This document shows, piece after piece, positions 22,639 to 34,300 of a DNA stretch of 64,000 bases. A program made the position numbers and the translations under genes. Origin of the DNA: Tetrastigma voinierianum (taxonomy: Eukaryota; Streptophyta; Magnoliopsida; Vitales; Vitaceae); the NCBI GenBank assembly GCA_016808115.1, contig JAEQBH010002358.1:62001-126000 (forward strand). Reading direction: 5' to 3'. Within the stretch, counting starts at the first letter, position 1, and each line of letters starts with the position of its first letter. The notes below the pieces were generated by a model, which was given only the letters and a program-made list of their open reading frames with translations, did no database searches and was not told the DNA's origin.

Positions 22639-23934
22639 ACAAATAGTCACTAGTTTAGACATTATTTTAAAACATGTATTACTTTGAAATTAAAAAAAAA
22701 TGATTATTTTAGGACAAAGCTCTAAAGACTAATGAAGGTATGAAAAGTAATCTCTTGTCCAATTCCATCTGTCCTTCTATAAAGTTGTCTAGAAAACTGT
22801 ATATTCCAGGGACAAAGACATTTTCTTGATAAGTCAATATATTTTCCTTATATATGGAAGTAAACTTGTTAGACTACTAGGCTACTAGCTGATATCCTTT
22901 AGTTTCCAATATCTAATATATGCTTTGACTTCTAATCAAACTAGCTGTCCATATAGTTAGAACCGACTTAGATGTCCCTTCTAAATGTGGCCATCACAAG
23001 AAAGTATAGAATTGAACCTACCACTCCTGCAAATGTTCATCCGATATTGTTGATAAGGCAACAAGAAAACTTTAGTAATTGATTCTTGCAATATTGAGGA
23101 ATTTTCTAATAACTAGTATTAGGCTCATAATCCAATCAGGATTTAATTTGTTGAAATTAATATCACCATTATTATGTACCTAATTTGATCCAAGGTCGTA
23201 TCAAAATGTCACCCACACCATGAAATACAAGAGAAATACTATACCACCTTCAAAGGTTCTACACCTTAATTTATGTATCATCTATTAGACTTTTTTATTT
23301 TTTCCATAGAAAAATAAACTGTTATATATGATTAGATTATAAAAAAGGTATGCTTTCGAACATCATTTTATATAATGTGTAAAATACAATTTTTTATTTT
23401 AGTGAAATTTTTGAGGGAAAACTATTTCCTTGACAGTTTTATGCCACTAAAGAATCATATTTCTTTCTAATTCTTATCCTAGTAACAAAGGATAATTTTA
23501 ACTCACCTGATATAATGATTATTGTTTGACTTCAAAATATTCTACAATATCCTCAACTTTTTCCATACCAAGTTAGGATATGTTGTTGTGGAACTAATTA
23601 GTCAAATTCTATGAATAACCATGTCTTTACAAATAGAGAACTATAATTTTATAAGAGGAATTATTGAAACCCAATCACTTACTTTTTATTACTTAGTTTT
23701 TGCTGAAATCTATCTTTGTGAGATACTTAATTGGATCAGTGATCGATGAGTATAGTCCCATCATAAACCTAATTATTTCCTTTCAATTATATAAATCAAT
23801 AGGTCAAACCGCACTCAAAGATAAGACATTTCCCATTTTTATAAGAACTTTTGTAATAAAAACACAATGTATCTCCTATTATAGACCCTCTAAGATGAAG
23901 GTTATGTATGAAAGTGATGAGAAAACAACATAAC
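22639..23934. other. Intergenic, colinear with block 1, no gene
   Basis: Matches 8708-10035. The 77-codon frame at 23700-23933 is not preserved in block 1, so no gene is called. Confidence 0.55.
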
Positions 23935-24420
23935 CCAAATAAGCTAATTAATTAATCATCCAACACCATTTCCAATGTCTGTAAAAGAAAAAGAGAGAAG
24001 TCAAGAGTACCCAGGCGGCTCACTTCAGTTTAGTGGAGGGACACCATTCCATTTGTTCCTCAGCCGCCACAAAAATGTACATGCACGGATATTTGGGGTG
24101 TCTTAGCACTAAAACTAAGTTGGGATAATAGTTGGTAATGGCGTGAAGCAAATGGAGACTGCAGCAACAAAAGAATTACTGTATACAACAGGGTCCAATT
24201 GAAGATGAACACCCCTTCACCATTGGAGCACCTAGAAGAAAAGGCTTCAGGATAGTGCATCCATTCCTACCCAATTTCCACTGTCCATTCCCAAAATTAC
24301 ACATGCTAACTATTGAAAAACCAGGAAACAAAATTCTCCGTAGACTACTTCAGAATCACGAAAGGAATCAGGCAGAAGGAAAAATAATCAAATGGGAATG
24401 TCAACAGTCAACTGTCTTGA
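23935..24420. repeat. Intergenic module X, copy 3
   Basis: Same blocks as 10036-10480: AAAATGTACATGCACGGAT, GGTGTCTTAGCACTAAAA, TAATGGCGTGAAGCAAATGG, CAATTTCCACTGTCCATTCC. It lies directly upstream of the SINE and gene D. Confidence 0.6.
24406..24411 (-). promoter_or_regulatory. Candidate W-box upstream of copy D
   Basis: AGTCAA (complement TTGACT) beside a second TTGAC core, in the same place as in copies B and E. The functional meaning is inferred only. Confidence 0.35.
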
Positions 24421-24469
24421 TGGGTTAATTACGCAAAGTACTTTAAATAAATATAAAATTTGTATACCC

Positions 24470-24595
24470 TTAAGGCCTAGCTAAATTGGTAAAAGGGTGG
24501 GATGAGTTTATGAAAGATCTAGGTTCAAATCTATAAAAACATAATACTACAAAGATATAAAATGAAAAGTAGTGTAAAAAAATATAATAAATTTT
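24470..24595 (+). mobile_element. tRNA-derived SINE, copy 2
   Basis: Box A-like TAGCTAAATTGG (24478-24489) and box B-like GGTTCAAATCT (24522-24532), then the same A-rich body as at 10560-10680. Box A fits the TRGYNNANNGG consensus better here than in block 1. Confidence 0.6.
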
Positions 24596-24713
24596 ATTTT
24601 CAACTTCATTTTAGGGTAGAAAAAAAAAGAAAATTTGAACTTTTTCTTTTTAGTTCTTTATCTTAAGTACAAATCCCAAATAGCCCATCCAGAGGATGCC
24701 TACAGGCTATAGA

Positions 24714-24719
24714 TATATA
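24714..24719 (+). promoter_or_regulatory. TATA box of peptide gene D
   Basis: TATATA within GGCTATAGATATATACACC, 105 bases before the ATG of copy D. It is the unexpanded counterpart of the (TA)31 array of copy B. Confidence 0.55.
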
Positions 24720-24818
24720 CACCACAAAGTTCCATACAAAGAGCACATTGCAATAGACCCCATATCTCAAAAGCCTCTCATTAATTAGTTTCTTGAGCTA
24801 ATTATCTCACCATTCTAC

Positions 24819-25108
24819 ATGGCCAAGTCAAGCTCACCCCCTTCTACTGGTCTGCTCTACTCCTGCTTTGAAGCAAGAAAGCTGTTGGAGCTTGAAGAAG
24901 GGAGAGGTCTCCATAGCCAGGAGAGTTTAGACTCATTTCCCTTCCCAAAGGGCTCCTCCACCATTCTCTTCAGGTGAAGACAATGAAGGTCATGCGGTTG
25001 TATCAATGGGAGACTCTTCTTCACTTTCATCATCTTCCCAGCATTAATGGGAGGATGCTCTCAGACTCAGAGAGTCTCGCCTGTCCTGGAGTTGGTCACA
25101 CTCCTTAG
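24819..25108 (+). pseudogene. Peptide precursor copy D (CEP/PIP-class), motif end kept
   Basis: ATG at 24819 is followed by MAKSSS, but like copy B it lacks about 25 bases of the signal-peptide core, and later indels shift the frame repeatedly. The last codons (25085-25105) read PGVGHTP with TAG at 25106, so the end of the CEP/PIP-type peptide motif survives. The codon before is Cys instead of Ser, next to an indel. Copies B and D share the same signal-peptide deletion while E does not. D is the best witness of the C-terminus of the B/D/E subtype. Confidence 0.7.
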
Positions 25109-27036
25109 CTTTATGGTCATCATTCATGCAAAATTTCCTTCTCATTCATGGGAAATACAGATTGTACTTAATCTTTTTCATCTACTAGATTGAAAATCAT
25201 TTCCAGTTGTTCGTTAGCTGTTTGTTTGGGATTTGGATTTGATGTATGTATATTTATAGACCATATAAAATATATGTTTCTAATTTTACTAATGATATGC
25301 AAACAGTACACCTTCTCTTGCTGTATTGTTTAATGATGCATTTGGGATTCAGTAGTGAGTTTTTCTTACAAAGTCAATATTAATTAATACAAAGTCAAGA
25401 TTCTTTGATCTTGGAATTTCAAAGTTGACAAAAATAGATGCCAATTTCTTCTAGCTTACTCCTTTATGGAAAGGAGATAGCTTACTAGTTGGAGGACAAA
25501 ACAGTGGCAGACAGTATTATTGTTTGACTTCATATCAATATCAAGTATTTCAAAAGTTAAAAAGAGGGTTAGAAAAAGTCTTTCCAAAGTGACTATCACA
25601 AAAATGCTCTGAATTGAACATTTTACAATGCTAGTTCTGAAATGCATCTTCACTGTCACAACAGGAAAAGTAAGTTTGGTTATTCTAATACCGAAATTTC
25701 TACAAAGCAATTTGTGGACTCACACTGATCAAGCATATGAACTCACCACTTACAAAAGAGAACTTCTATAGCAAGAGGAAATATAAGAACTACTTTTATC
25801 CTTTTTCCTATCAAGGAATTAATTTTAAAACAAAAACAAAAAACCTCCAACCTAAAATTATGTAAAGATTTTTGCATATTACCAAAGGATTTTTTTTCCC
25901 TTATTTTTGGAGGGAAATACAACTTCCTAGTAGTTTCTAATAATCTTTCTCGTGTATTCAATGTTATTTCAATTTGTTTATATTTATATTTGTATTGAGC
26001 ACACACCTATTACTAATATGTTACAAAGCCCCGCTAACCAAAGATCTACTCTATTTCTATGTTTTAAGAATACTTCACCCATGGATTGTTAGAGCCTGTA
26101 GACTCTTTGTTTTAGTGTATTTTGCCTTTTCATGCATTTTGTATGAATGCTCATGCATTTTCATTATTACATGCACATTTTGACGCTTTGTCATATCTTG
26201 TGATTTTGTGTCATTTTGACTCAGATGAAATTTTAGACATAATTATGTTTTTTTATTTCTTATTGAATTAATACTCTTGTCAGAATGTTTTTCTTGATTA
26301 GTAGCGGCTAATTATATATGATTTATACATCCTCTTGTTGTGTTAATAGTATATGATTGGTTATGGCTATGTAAGTCTCTTGTTGATGCATTTGAGTTAT
26401 GATTTTGATTAATAACGCCTAATTATGTATGATTTATGCATCCCAGCTAAATTATTAATTGTATATGATTGGTTATGCTTCATATAAATCTATTAAAAAG
26501 CATTTTGAGTTATACATTATATCATTCAAGTGGGAGAATGTTAGATTAATTTATTAATTATGGACTAAGCATAGTCATATTACAATTTTAATTGTGTAAT
26601 TGTGCATGTTAATTATGGATCATTTATGGAATGGTTTAATATTAACTAGCTCTGGGCCCTTGGTTCTATCTTCTCCCTTGCTTTGGTAAGCCCATTTGAC
26701 CAAAACCCAATTGTTCCCTTGTGCTTTATATATATAAGTAAATAGAGTCGAGAATTTCACAAGGATTTGGTAGAACATGATTTGGGGAGAGGGAAATAAC
26801 CATCTTCAAACCTAGCTTTTCTTTTATCTCATCCCTTGCATATTTGGGAGACAAATAACAGCCAACAATTCCAGATATATGGCAGGTATGTTTTCTACCT
26901 AGTCACAATTGATATACTTCATTATTTCCAATAAATTATTATTTTTGTAATGCATTTACATTGGTCATTTTGTTATTGATCAATTGTTTTGAATCAATAA
27001 ATACTCTTGATTTTGAAATAATTTAACAATTTTCTC
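25109..27036. other. 3' flank of copy D and right part of block 2, no gene
   Basis: Colinear with block 1. It contains the empty Harbinger target site (TTA at 25456-25458, within TTCTTCTAGCTTACTCC). Open frames of 69-87 codons at 25456-26183 are AT-driven and not conserved between blocks. Confidence 0.55.
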
Positions 27037-27055
27037 GCATGCCATCATGGCATGC
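27037..27055. other. Perfect palindrome at block 2 / gypsy junction
   Basis: GCATGCCATCATGGCATGC is a 9-base perfect inverted repeat around one central base. It sits exactly where block 2 homology ends and the gypsy LTR region begins. Confidence 0.7.
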
Positions 27056-27059
27056 AATT

Positions 27060-28078
27060 AGGACCTTGATCGTAGACCACTCAATTTTATTGCTCAACAC
27101 TTTCTTTTATCTATAAGATTGTCACACTCACCTATCATTCTCTTATAGCACTATTGGGACACATCTGTATAGTGGTTCGAGCCTCGAAGTGGGCTTGTGT
27201 GAAGTCCATTAGTGCGTATGTAGTTCATAGGTTTTTCATCATGGCGTTTTTATTGGAATACGTGCCATAGGAAATAAGTCGTGCCCCAGGGTTTAGCTCG
27301 ATGGAGGGTTTATTGGGTATGTTGAGATTAGACACTTGAGCTTGTTTGATCGTATCTTATGTGTCTAGGGCACGAGCGTGCGCGTTTGTTTTGTTAAGTT
27401 CCTTATTCGCGAGGTTTTTGTTAAAAATTCATAATTTTTGTCAACCATTTGACCAATCGGTTTGACTAGTTCGTCCCGGTGATGCGTAAACAACCTTTGT
27501 TTTTAAGGTTGATTTAGCAAGCACTCCTCCTTGTTGATCCATATCCCTCGTCGAACTTTGGATTGTGTACCATTTTTTTTGTTGGTCTCCTTATTTTTCA
27601 GGGAACATTCTATAGCTAAAATTTCTGGTACCTCAATCGGCTCGACCGGTTGGCTTCGATTCAACTTAGGTTCATGCAGACGGCATTGGGCGGTGATTTT
27701 GTGATTTTGGAGCTGATCTCTAACATGGATGCAAGTACCCATATGTCGAATCAGTCTTGGAAGAATGTACCGGGTCCATTTAGAGCTTTGTCTTGAGTTA
27801 CATGCACAGCCACCATGAATCAATGTAGATGCCAGGTAAAGTGAAACAGGCGAAAACTTAAAGTCTCAACTTGTGAGAATTGGTGAGAGGGTGTGTGGGA
27901 GTGTGGTTTCAAGGCTAGTAGACTCTTTCCAGAGTTTGAAGGTGGAAAACACCAGGTGGGCTCAAAGGCTGAGGTGGGAATCAGTATAAAAGGAGAGAAA
28001 GATCAGAGTGTGAAGGACCTTAGGCACTTTTTCCGGGCTTAGATGCACATTTTCTGATTTTTTTCGGATGCTTAGCTT

Positions 28079-28116
<38 letters not shown>

Positions 28117-30250
28117 GTTTTTGTGGAAGAGGTAAGAACTAGACCCTTGCTCTACTCTATTTCATATCTTCTTCCCTATGCTCTGATCCTTGAATAAAAT
28201 ATATCTTTTTGCTTGGCTGTGAGGACACGGTTCCCTGTTAGGTTAGAGCCCGATGGTCCGTGGGCTGAGTTTTTCGGTTTGGTAAGAAGGCTCATTGGCC
28301 TTTTGTGCATATTTCATTTTGATTAACTCCGTATGACCTTCAAGATTACCATAGTGATGATGTTGGCAGGGGACTTCCGCCCAGGTGTCATTCCTTTGAA
28401 TTTAGATAATTAGGTTTTCACGCTCATCGTAGGAGCGGGTTCAGCGATTTCTACTAAATGACCCGATTTTAGAAAACACAATGAGTTGTTTGATTTGGTT
28501 CTCACTCATCTGTTTAAGAATCATGCACCGTTTGTTTTTAGTTTTGTATTCTTTGAAATTTTTGACCAAATTTTTAGGTTTCCTCAGCCCAGAGCGACGG
28601 GTTGGGAAACCGGATCAGCCAGTTCATTAGGTTCAGTTTTCCGAAATAGCAGTTTGGGTACTTTGCTTTGTTTGTGTTGATTCTTACTCATTCAGAGTCG
28701 GAATTGCACTCTGTTTGTTTTGTTGGTCCTGACTCTCTATGAGAAGGTCACCGGAAATTTGAGAACTTCTCATCAGCAGGTTGAGCCAGATTGGGAAACC
28801 GGACAATTTGGTTCGTAGGTTCGGGTTCGGAAAGCAGCGACTTGGGTTATGTATTGAGTTAGATGAAGCGAGGTTCGATTATTAAATTTGAATGAGTGTG
28901 TGATTGCAGGTTGTCTCTTGTCTCCTTAGGGTTGGTTTGAGCCTTTGGCATTGCATCTGCGAATGGTTACTTGGGTTCATTCCCAGAAATTTGTGTTGGG
29001 ACGTTTTGTGAATGGCATGACTTTCTAGGAACAGTGGTTGTATGTGGAGGCTTTATGTAGTTGAATTTGCATCTAGGTTCATGGGATTTAGGTAGCTGAA
29101 TTTCAGTTTGGTTCTAGGGATCTAGTTGGTTGCATTGCTTGTAAATTAGTGAGTCCCATGGTCTTCATTTTAATAAAATGGGGTGGCTTGGTTGCAGCCC
29201 CGTTTTAGAACACTTTGCTATGTTTCAGTTGGTTCTCACTCATCCGAGCTCGGAATAATGCACCGTTTGTTTTTTTAGATTCCTTACTATATGAGGAATT
29301 TTCTGACAAAGTTTCAGAATTTTTCTCAATCATTTGGACTTGTTGAGAACCGGTTCAATGGTTGTTAAGAAAACGACTCATGGGCACCCCCTATTTTAGC
29401 ATGTTTCAAGCCCGAATCTATTATGGCGTGCTCCCATTTGCTCCAAGGAACCTATAGGCCGCCTTTAGTGTCTGAGTTCAGTTTCGGTTTGAACAAAGTG
29501 GGGTAGTGGGCAATGTGGGATTGGTAAGTATGGTTTGGTTTATGGGATTTTAAAGGAATGTGTGTCCAAGCAAGCAAACCACTTACCTCATTTTAGCCCA
29601 CTTCCCTTCTTTTGGTATGGGTGATGTTTGGTTTTAAATGCATGATGTATGATGTATTATTTGCCCTACCTAATCCTGCAGTGCATGGCTAGGGACCTCA
29701 AGTACCTGCTTGGGTGTTGGTATTTATATTCATATGTATATATGGTGTTTGAACTTTGACATTTGTGGTGCATTTGAGCTTGTTGACTGACCTCTTTTGC
29801 AGCTCTTGGCTAGGGACCATAGGTACACACCCATTGTTTTGATTGGTTGAGTGTTTATTTTAGATACCGAGTAGGTTGATGTGATTCGAGTCATCTATGT
29901 AGCCTAGGAGGTTGTTTGATCTTTGACCCATATGCTCCCTTGATTAACTAGTAGAGATCGGGTTGCAGGCTGGGGTGCTACACCTCACATGAGTTACCTT
30001 CGATGGGTGGCGATCCCAGAACCCGAAATCTAGTTTGTAGGCAGCTTTTTCTGTGGAGTCAATGAGGAGTTTTTGTTCTTACTTCATTTTCCCCATTTTT
30101 TGAAAAAATAAAAATAAAATGTAAGTGGCCACTCCAAAGCAAAACTGTTCCTCCTCGGGGCCGGATTTTCCAAAACTCGAAAATCAACCCATATTTTCTT
30201 TTCATTTAAAAGCAAGTTGTGCCAATCCGTGGATTGGGTAGGGTCCATAA
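27060..30250 (+). repeat. 5' LTR of the Tat/Ogre-like element
   Basis: The LTR reaches the primer site at 30253. Its promoter is visible as GTATAAAAGG at 27984-27993, followed about 90 bases later by a run of 33 T (28082-28114). Between 28490 and 29280 a degenerate unit recurs three times (near 28498, 28681 and 29226): an ACTCAT stretch, a GGAAT-like stretch and GCACCGTTTGTTTT. A second pair is GGTTGGGAAACCGGA (28600) and GATTGGGAAACCGGA (28789). There are no genes. The left end is uncertain by about 100 bases. Confidence 0.65.
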
Positions 30251-30252
30251 AT

Positions 30253-30270
30253 TGGCGACTCCGCTGGGGA
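30253..30270 (+). other. Primer-binding site of the Tat/Ogre-like element
   Basis: TGGCGACTCCGCTGGGGA follows the LTR. It is unlike the common plant initiator-Met primer site TGGTATCAGAGC. This type of site is associated with Ogre/Tat elements, which are reported to prime from an Arg tRNA. Confidence 0.7.
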
Positions 30271-31300
30271 TCGAACCGAGAATCTCTGGTTTCATAAGAG
30301 GATCAAGCTTGAACTTGAGTTGGGTATATCGGAGCACATGGTTCTTTGACCAGTGGACTCTTAGGCTACACAAATGATTGATGACCACTTACCTGGTTGG
30401 TATTTGGCATAAACTTATGGTTTGTTTGTGCTTGTGTGTTCACTTGTGGGATTCTAGCATGCCTGCTCATGGTTAATTGGTACCTAACTATATGTTTATG
30501 ATTGGCATAGATGGTTAGATTGTGTGTAGATTCTATGGTAGGCTTGCTTTTTGCACATGACTATTTGTTGCATGGCTACCCTCTCCTTGCATGGCCTTGA
30601 TTTTTGGCATTTATGGGCGCACTTGTATCCCCTTGTTGAATCACTAGTCTTGAATTTGGCCATTCTCATTAATTTACTATGTTGGCAGAGTCATTCCCGA
30701 TTGTTGCCCTTCGACCCGAAGCTAGGATTTGGGTAGAGATCTAATGCATTTATCGATGTTTGGGAGCACTATGGAATGTGATATATGAGCAATGAAGACA
30801 CAATATATGCAAATTTGGATTTCATGGATACATCCATGGCCAGTGTGTCATTTTTATTATTGGTTAGGATCTTAGGTTACGTATCCCGTTTGGGTACAAT
30901 CATCTAGCTTTTAGGACTTGCCTTTTCCCGTTGTAAGCATTTGAGCCACGTTACCTGGTATCTAATATCGAGAATCCGTTCTTACTGTGAAGCCATATAT
31001 CAGTTTAGCTGTTGACATCACATGTCAGTTCATTCTCTCGGAGGATTCTAGTCACACATTACTGGTTTGATTACAGGATTGATAATCACAGGGACTGACA
31101 TACCCTTTTCCTTTTGAAGGATTGTTGGTTAGGACTTGACCTAGGTTCAGGCTTGGATCTGCGGATCGAGTAGACTGTTAGAGGTCCAGTTCACATAGTT
31201 AGTTAGAGCGAATGTCGGATCTTAGAGCCCTTGGTATGCTGCGGTGACCAATTTGTTTAAGATTAGATACCATGGCATCTATCGGGATGCCGTATTGGGA
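30271..31300 (+). other. Leader of the Tat/Ogre-like element
   Basis: About 1 kb between the primer site and recognisable gag. Ogre-type elements may carry an extra ORF here, but no frame with a recognisable domain was found. Confidence 0.45.
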
Positions 31301-34300
31301 CAAGACAGGGAGGATTGATGGGCATAAAGCTGACCATTGCGATTTCGGGAGCACCCGCGTGACTCGACTTCTGCTACACCTCGCCACCACTATCATCTAG
31401 ACCCAACTTTGTCACCATTAAATTTATCTGGAGTTCCACACTCTACCACCCGCCCCACCACCGCACCACCACATTCGATCAGCCGTGCGGGTTGGAGCTT
31501 TGTTCTACATGGTCGGGGTGAGACCACCACGATACATTGTGGCCCCTGGACTAATTATTATTGATGACACCGGGCTGGTATTGATAGGATTGAAGCGGAG
31601 GATCGATCTGCACATATTTGCAATGGGGTTATAGGTTGGGACGAATATGATAACCTTACACTAATAAAAGCCTTACGATTGAGTTACGCATGCGGACATT
31701 GAAAAGGTACGAGGATAAGATTCCCCCATATTCACTTACGGTTGTATAAGCGTTGATATGCTCCAAGCATAGATTGGATGAGACCACGAGATATTCATGC
31801 TTTTTCCTCACATCCCGAGTGGTTGGCTCAGCGTTGGTTTTGCCTCATTGGACCCTTTGGGGCGTAAGACATGGGTGATTTGGGGCGGGGAGTTTATCGG
31901 TCAGTATTTTTAATGCGCCCAGTGGGCGTATCAGAGAGAGTTGGAGGCCCTCGAGTAGAGGCTAGATGAGTCAGTCACTTCTTCATCTCAGTTGGAGGAG
32001 AAAATGCTTTATATTATAGATAGACCCTCGAGTGCGTCGGATCGACATGATTATCTTGCGCAGATCTTGACCAGCTTTAGCTGGGCATCTCATGGGCTTC
32101 CCATAGACAGACTTTGGATCATTGGTTTAGGCCCTCTATTGCATTGAGGAGGGCATATCTAGAGGATTATGGGAAGACTCTTCCCGCTGGGCTGAAAGGG
32201 GGAAGAAGCGGGAGTTGGGACCCAAGCATCAAATGTTGGTGCCGTGGCATGACAGGACCTAGAATCCCACGTCTGTCAGTTTTAGAGCGGTTTTCAAGCC
32301 TCCTTACTAGATGATACAATGGGATCAATACGAGACCGGTACCCCTTTGGCGGTGGGCTACTTATCTACATCATGCTGCGGCCCGATTGCATATGCTACA
32401 TAGGCGCCTTAGAGACCACTTGTACAGTACCATCAACATTATAGAGCACCGTCTCCATCGAGGTCGGCCTAAGCGGTTTACTGCTTCGGATGCCCTTTGA
32501 AGTGAGCATTCAGGTGGTTGAAGGGTTTGGTGTTCCACGACCACGGACCACCAGCTACTGACACAGCCCCCGCTCGGATTCGGGGCCGTCTTCACTTATA
32601 CATCATCGGCGGGTCATGTCTGATGGTGTCTGGCGTGAGGCATGTTATTCAGGACTTGATTGATCGAGGTTTTGTTTATTTGGGACGCCCTAGAGTGACT
32701 ACAGACCCGCTCCTCACTCATGACACTAGAGCTGTACCTCCACCCCCGAGTGGTATACATTCGATTGAGTTTTTTGGAGATGAGATATTCATGATGGGAT
32801 GGGATAGAGAGGCTCCTCAGCCAATCTATTTGTATGTAGACTCAGACTTTAGTGGATATACCCATGGTCAACAGGTCTCCAAGCCATTTAGATTGATTCC
32901 AGATGATGTTCCTTGATAGACAACAGTATCACCAGTATGCTTGCAACATGTTTCGCCCATGACACCCTTCATTTTGTTCCCGAATGAGTATGGGCCAGTA
33001 CATAGAGATTTCAGATTGTTACGAGGAGTGGGAGGGTAGCTCAGCCCCACATTTGATAGACGCGCTTTTGTTGGCAGCGATCTTAGAGATGAGATTGAGG
33101 AGGATGATGAGATTTTGGGCCAGCTGCGCACCACTAAAGCCTGCATTTCTATTTGGAGCTTATTGGCTCATCCGACCACATAGAGGCATCGTCAGGCTCG
33201 GTCCCGATTAAGAGTTGATCACGCTGCACGAGGGTGATCCACTTTTTGGCGGTGATAGGGCTACATGCATAGTGTTTTATTGATGATTTACCACGAGATC
33301 AGGCCGTATTTGTCCTTTGTTCGCCGATGTTGCTTGTTCAGATGCGTAGAATTGTAAATGCATCTCTTTGGGCCAATGCTCCACCTTGAATGTTTGTCCA
33401 TTGGTTACTGCCATTGCTTTGGGATTTTCACCATCCGATTTTAGGCCATCCACACAGACCGTTAAATCTTATAATGGGACTCAGAGGATAGTTATGGGTA
33501 CTCTCACTGCACATGTCATGATAGGGCCAGTCAGAAATGCTATGTTTGTCCAGGTTATGAGGATTTAGTCATCCTTTAACCTGTTTTTGGGCCGCCCTTG
33601 GATTCATGAGGCGGGTGTTATACCACCTTCACTTCATCAGAAGGTGAAGTTCATACACGAGGGGCGCATTATCACGATACGATCTGACAAGTCATTTTAC
33701 ATTGACACCTCTTCGAGGCAGGTGTTCTAAATTAGTCACGGTGGGGACAACTTGCACTTGTAGGGTTTTGGCACGGTAGTCGAGTTGTCATTTTAGAGGA
33801 TAATGACATAGACATGGTACCTATGTCTTTTGATAAGCACAACAGCACTTTAGTACTCAACATGATGAAAGGCATGTCCTATATACCTGGCTTGGGATTG
33901 GTTCGCCGCCAGCAAGGGCCGCGTGAGTTTGCTTTCATAATTGATCATGACATACAATATGGATTGGGTTACACTCCTTCTGAGGATGATGCACGACACA
34001 TGGCGTGGCTACGCCGAGATAGGGTGAGAGCTCGCTTGTCAGGAGTCCCGATTCGATCCACTTACCCATTACACACTTTTGATTGGTGACTATTTTACCG
34101 TATGTTTGGCAGCGCAGTTTTGTTGGCGGTGAAGGATTAGAGCATGCACCCGCTGAAGGAGTTGACCATGTTTGGGGATGGTTGAGATTCGGGCATTCGA
34201 CCAGGTACCCCAGGACGGATGTGTTTGAGTTCTAAGACCAGAGCCACCGTAGTGATAGTGCACCCATCCTTGGGATCAAGACAATGTGTCTTCCGTTTGC

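Larger units (their letters stand above)
20915..27036 (+). repeat. Segmental duplication block 2 (peptide genes C and D)
   Basis: Colinear with block 1 (7060-14955) over about 6.1 kb, from the AAAATAAAATAAAATAACAGG tract to AATAATTTAACAATTT. It lacks the Harbinger-like insertion and the (TA)31 array, so it preserves the ancestral state at both points. Upstream of 20915 the two loci differ. Confidence 0.9.
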
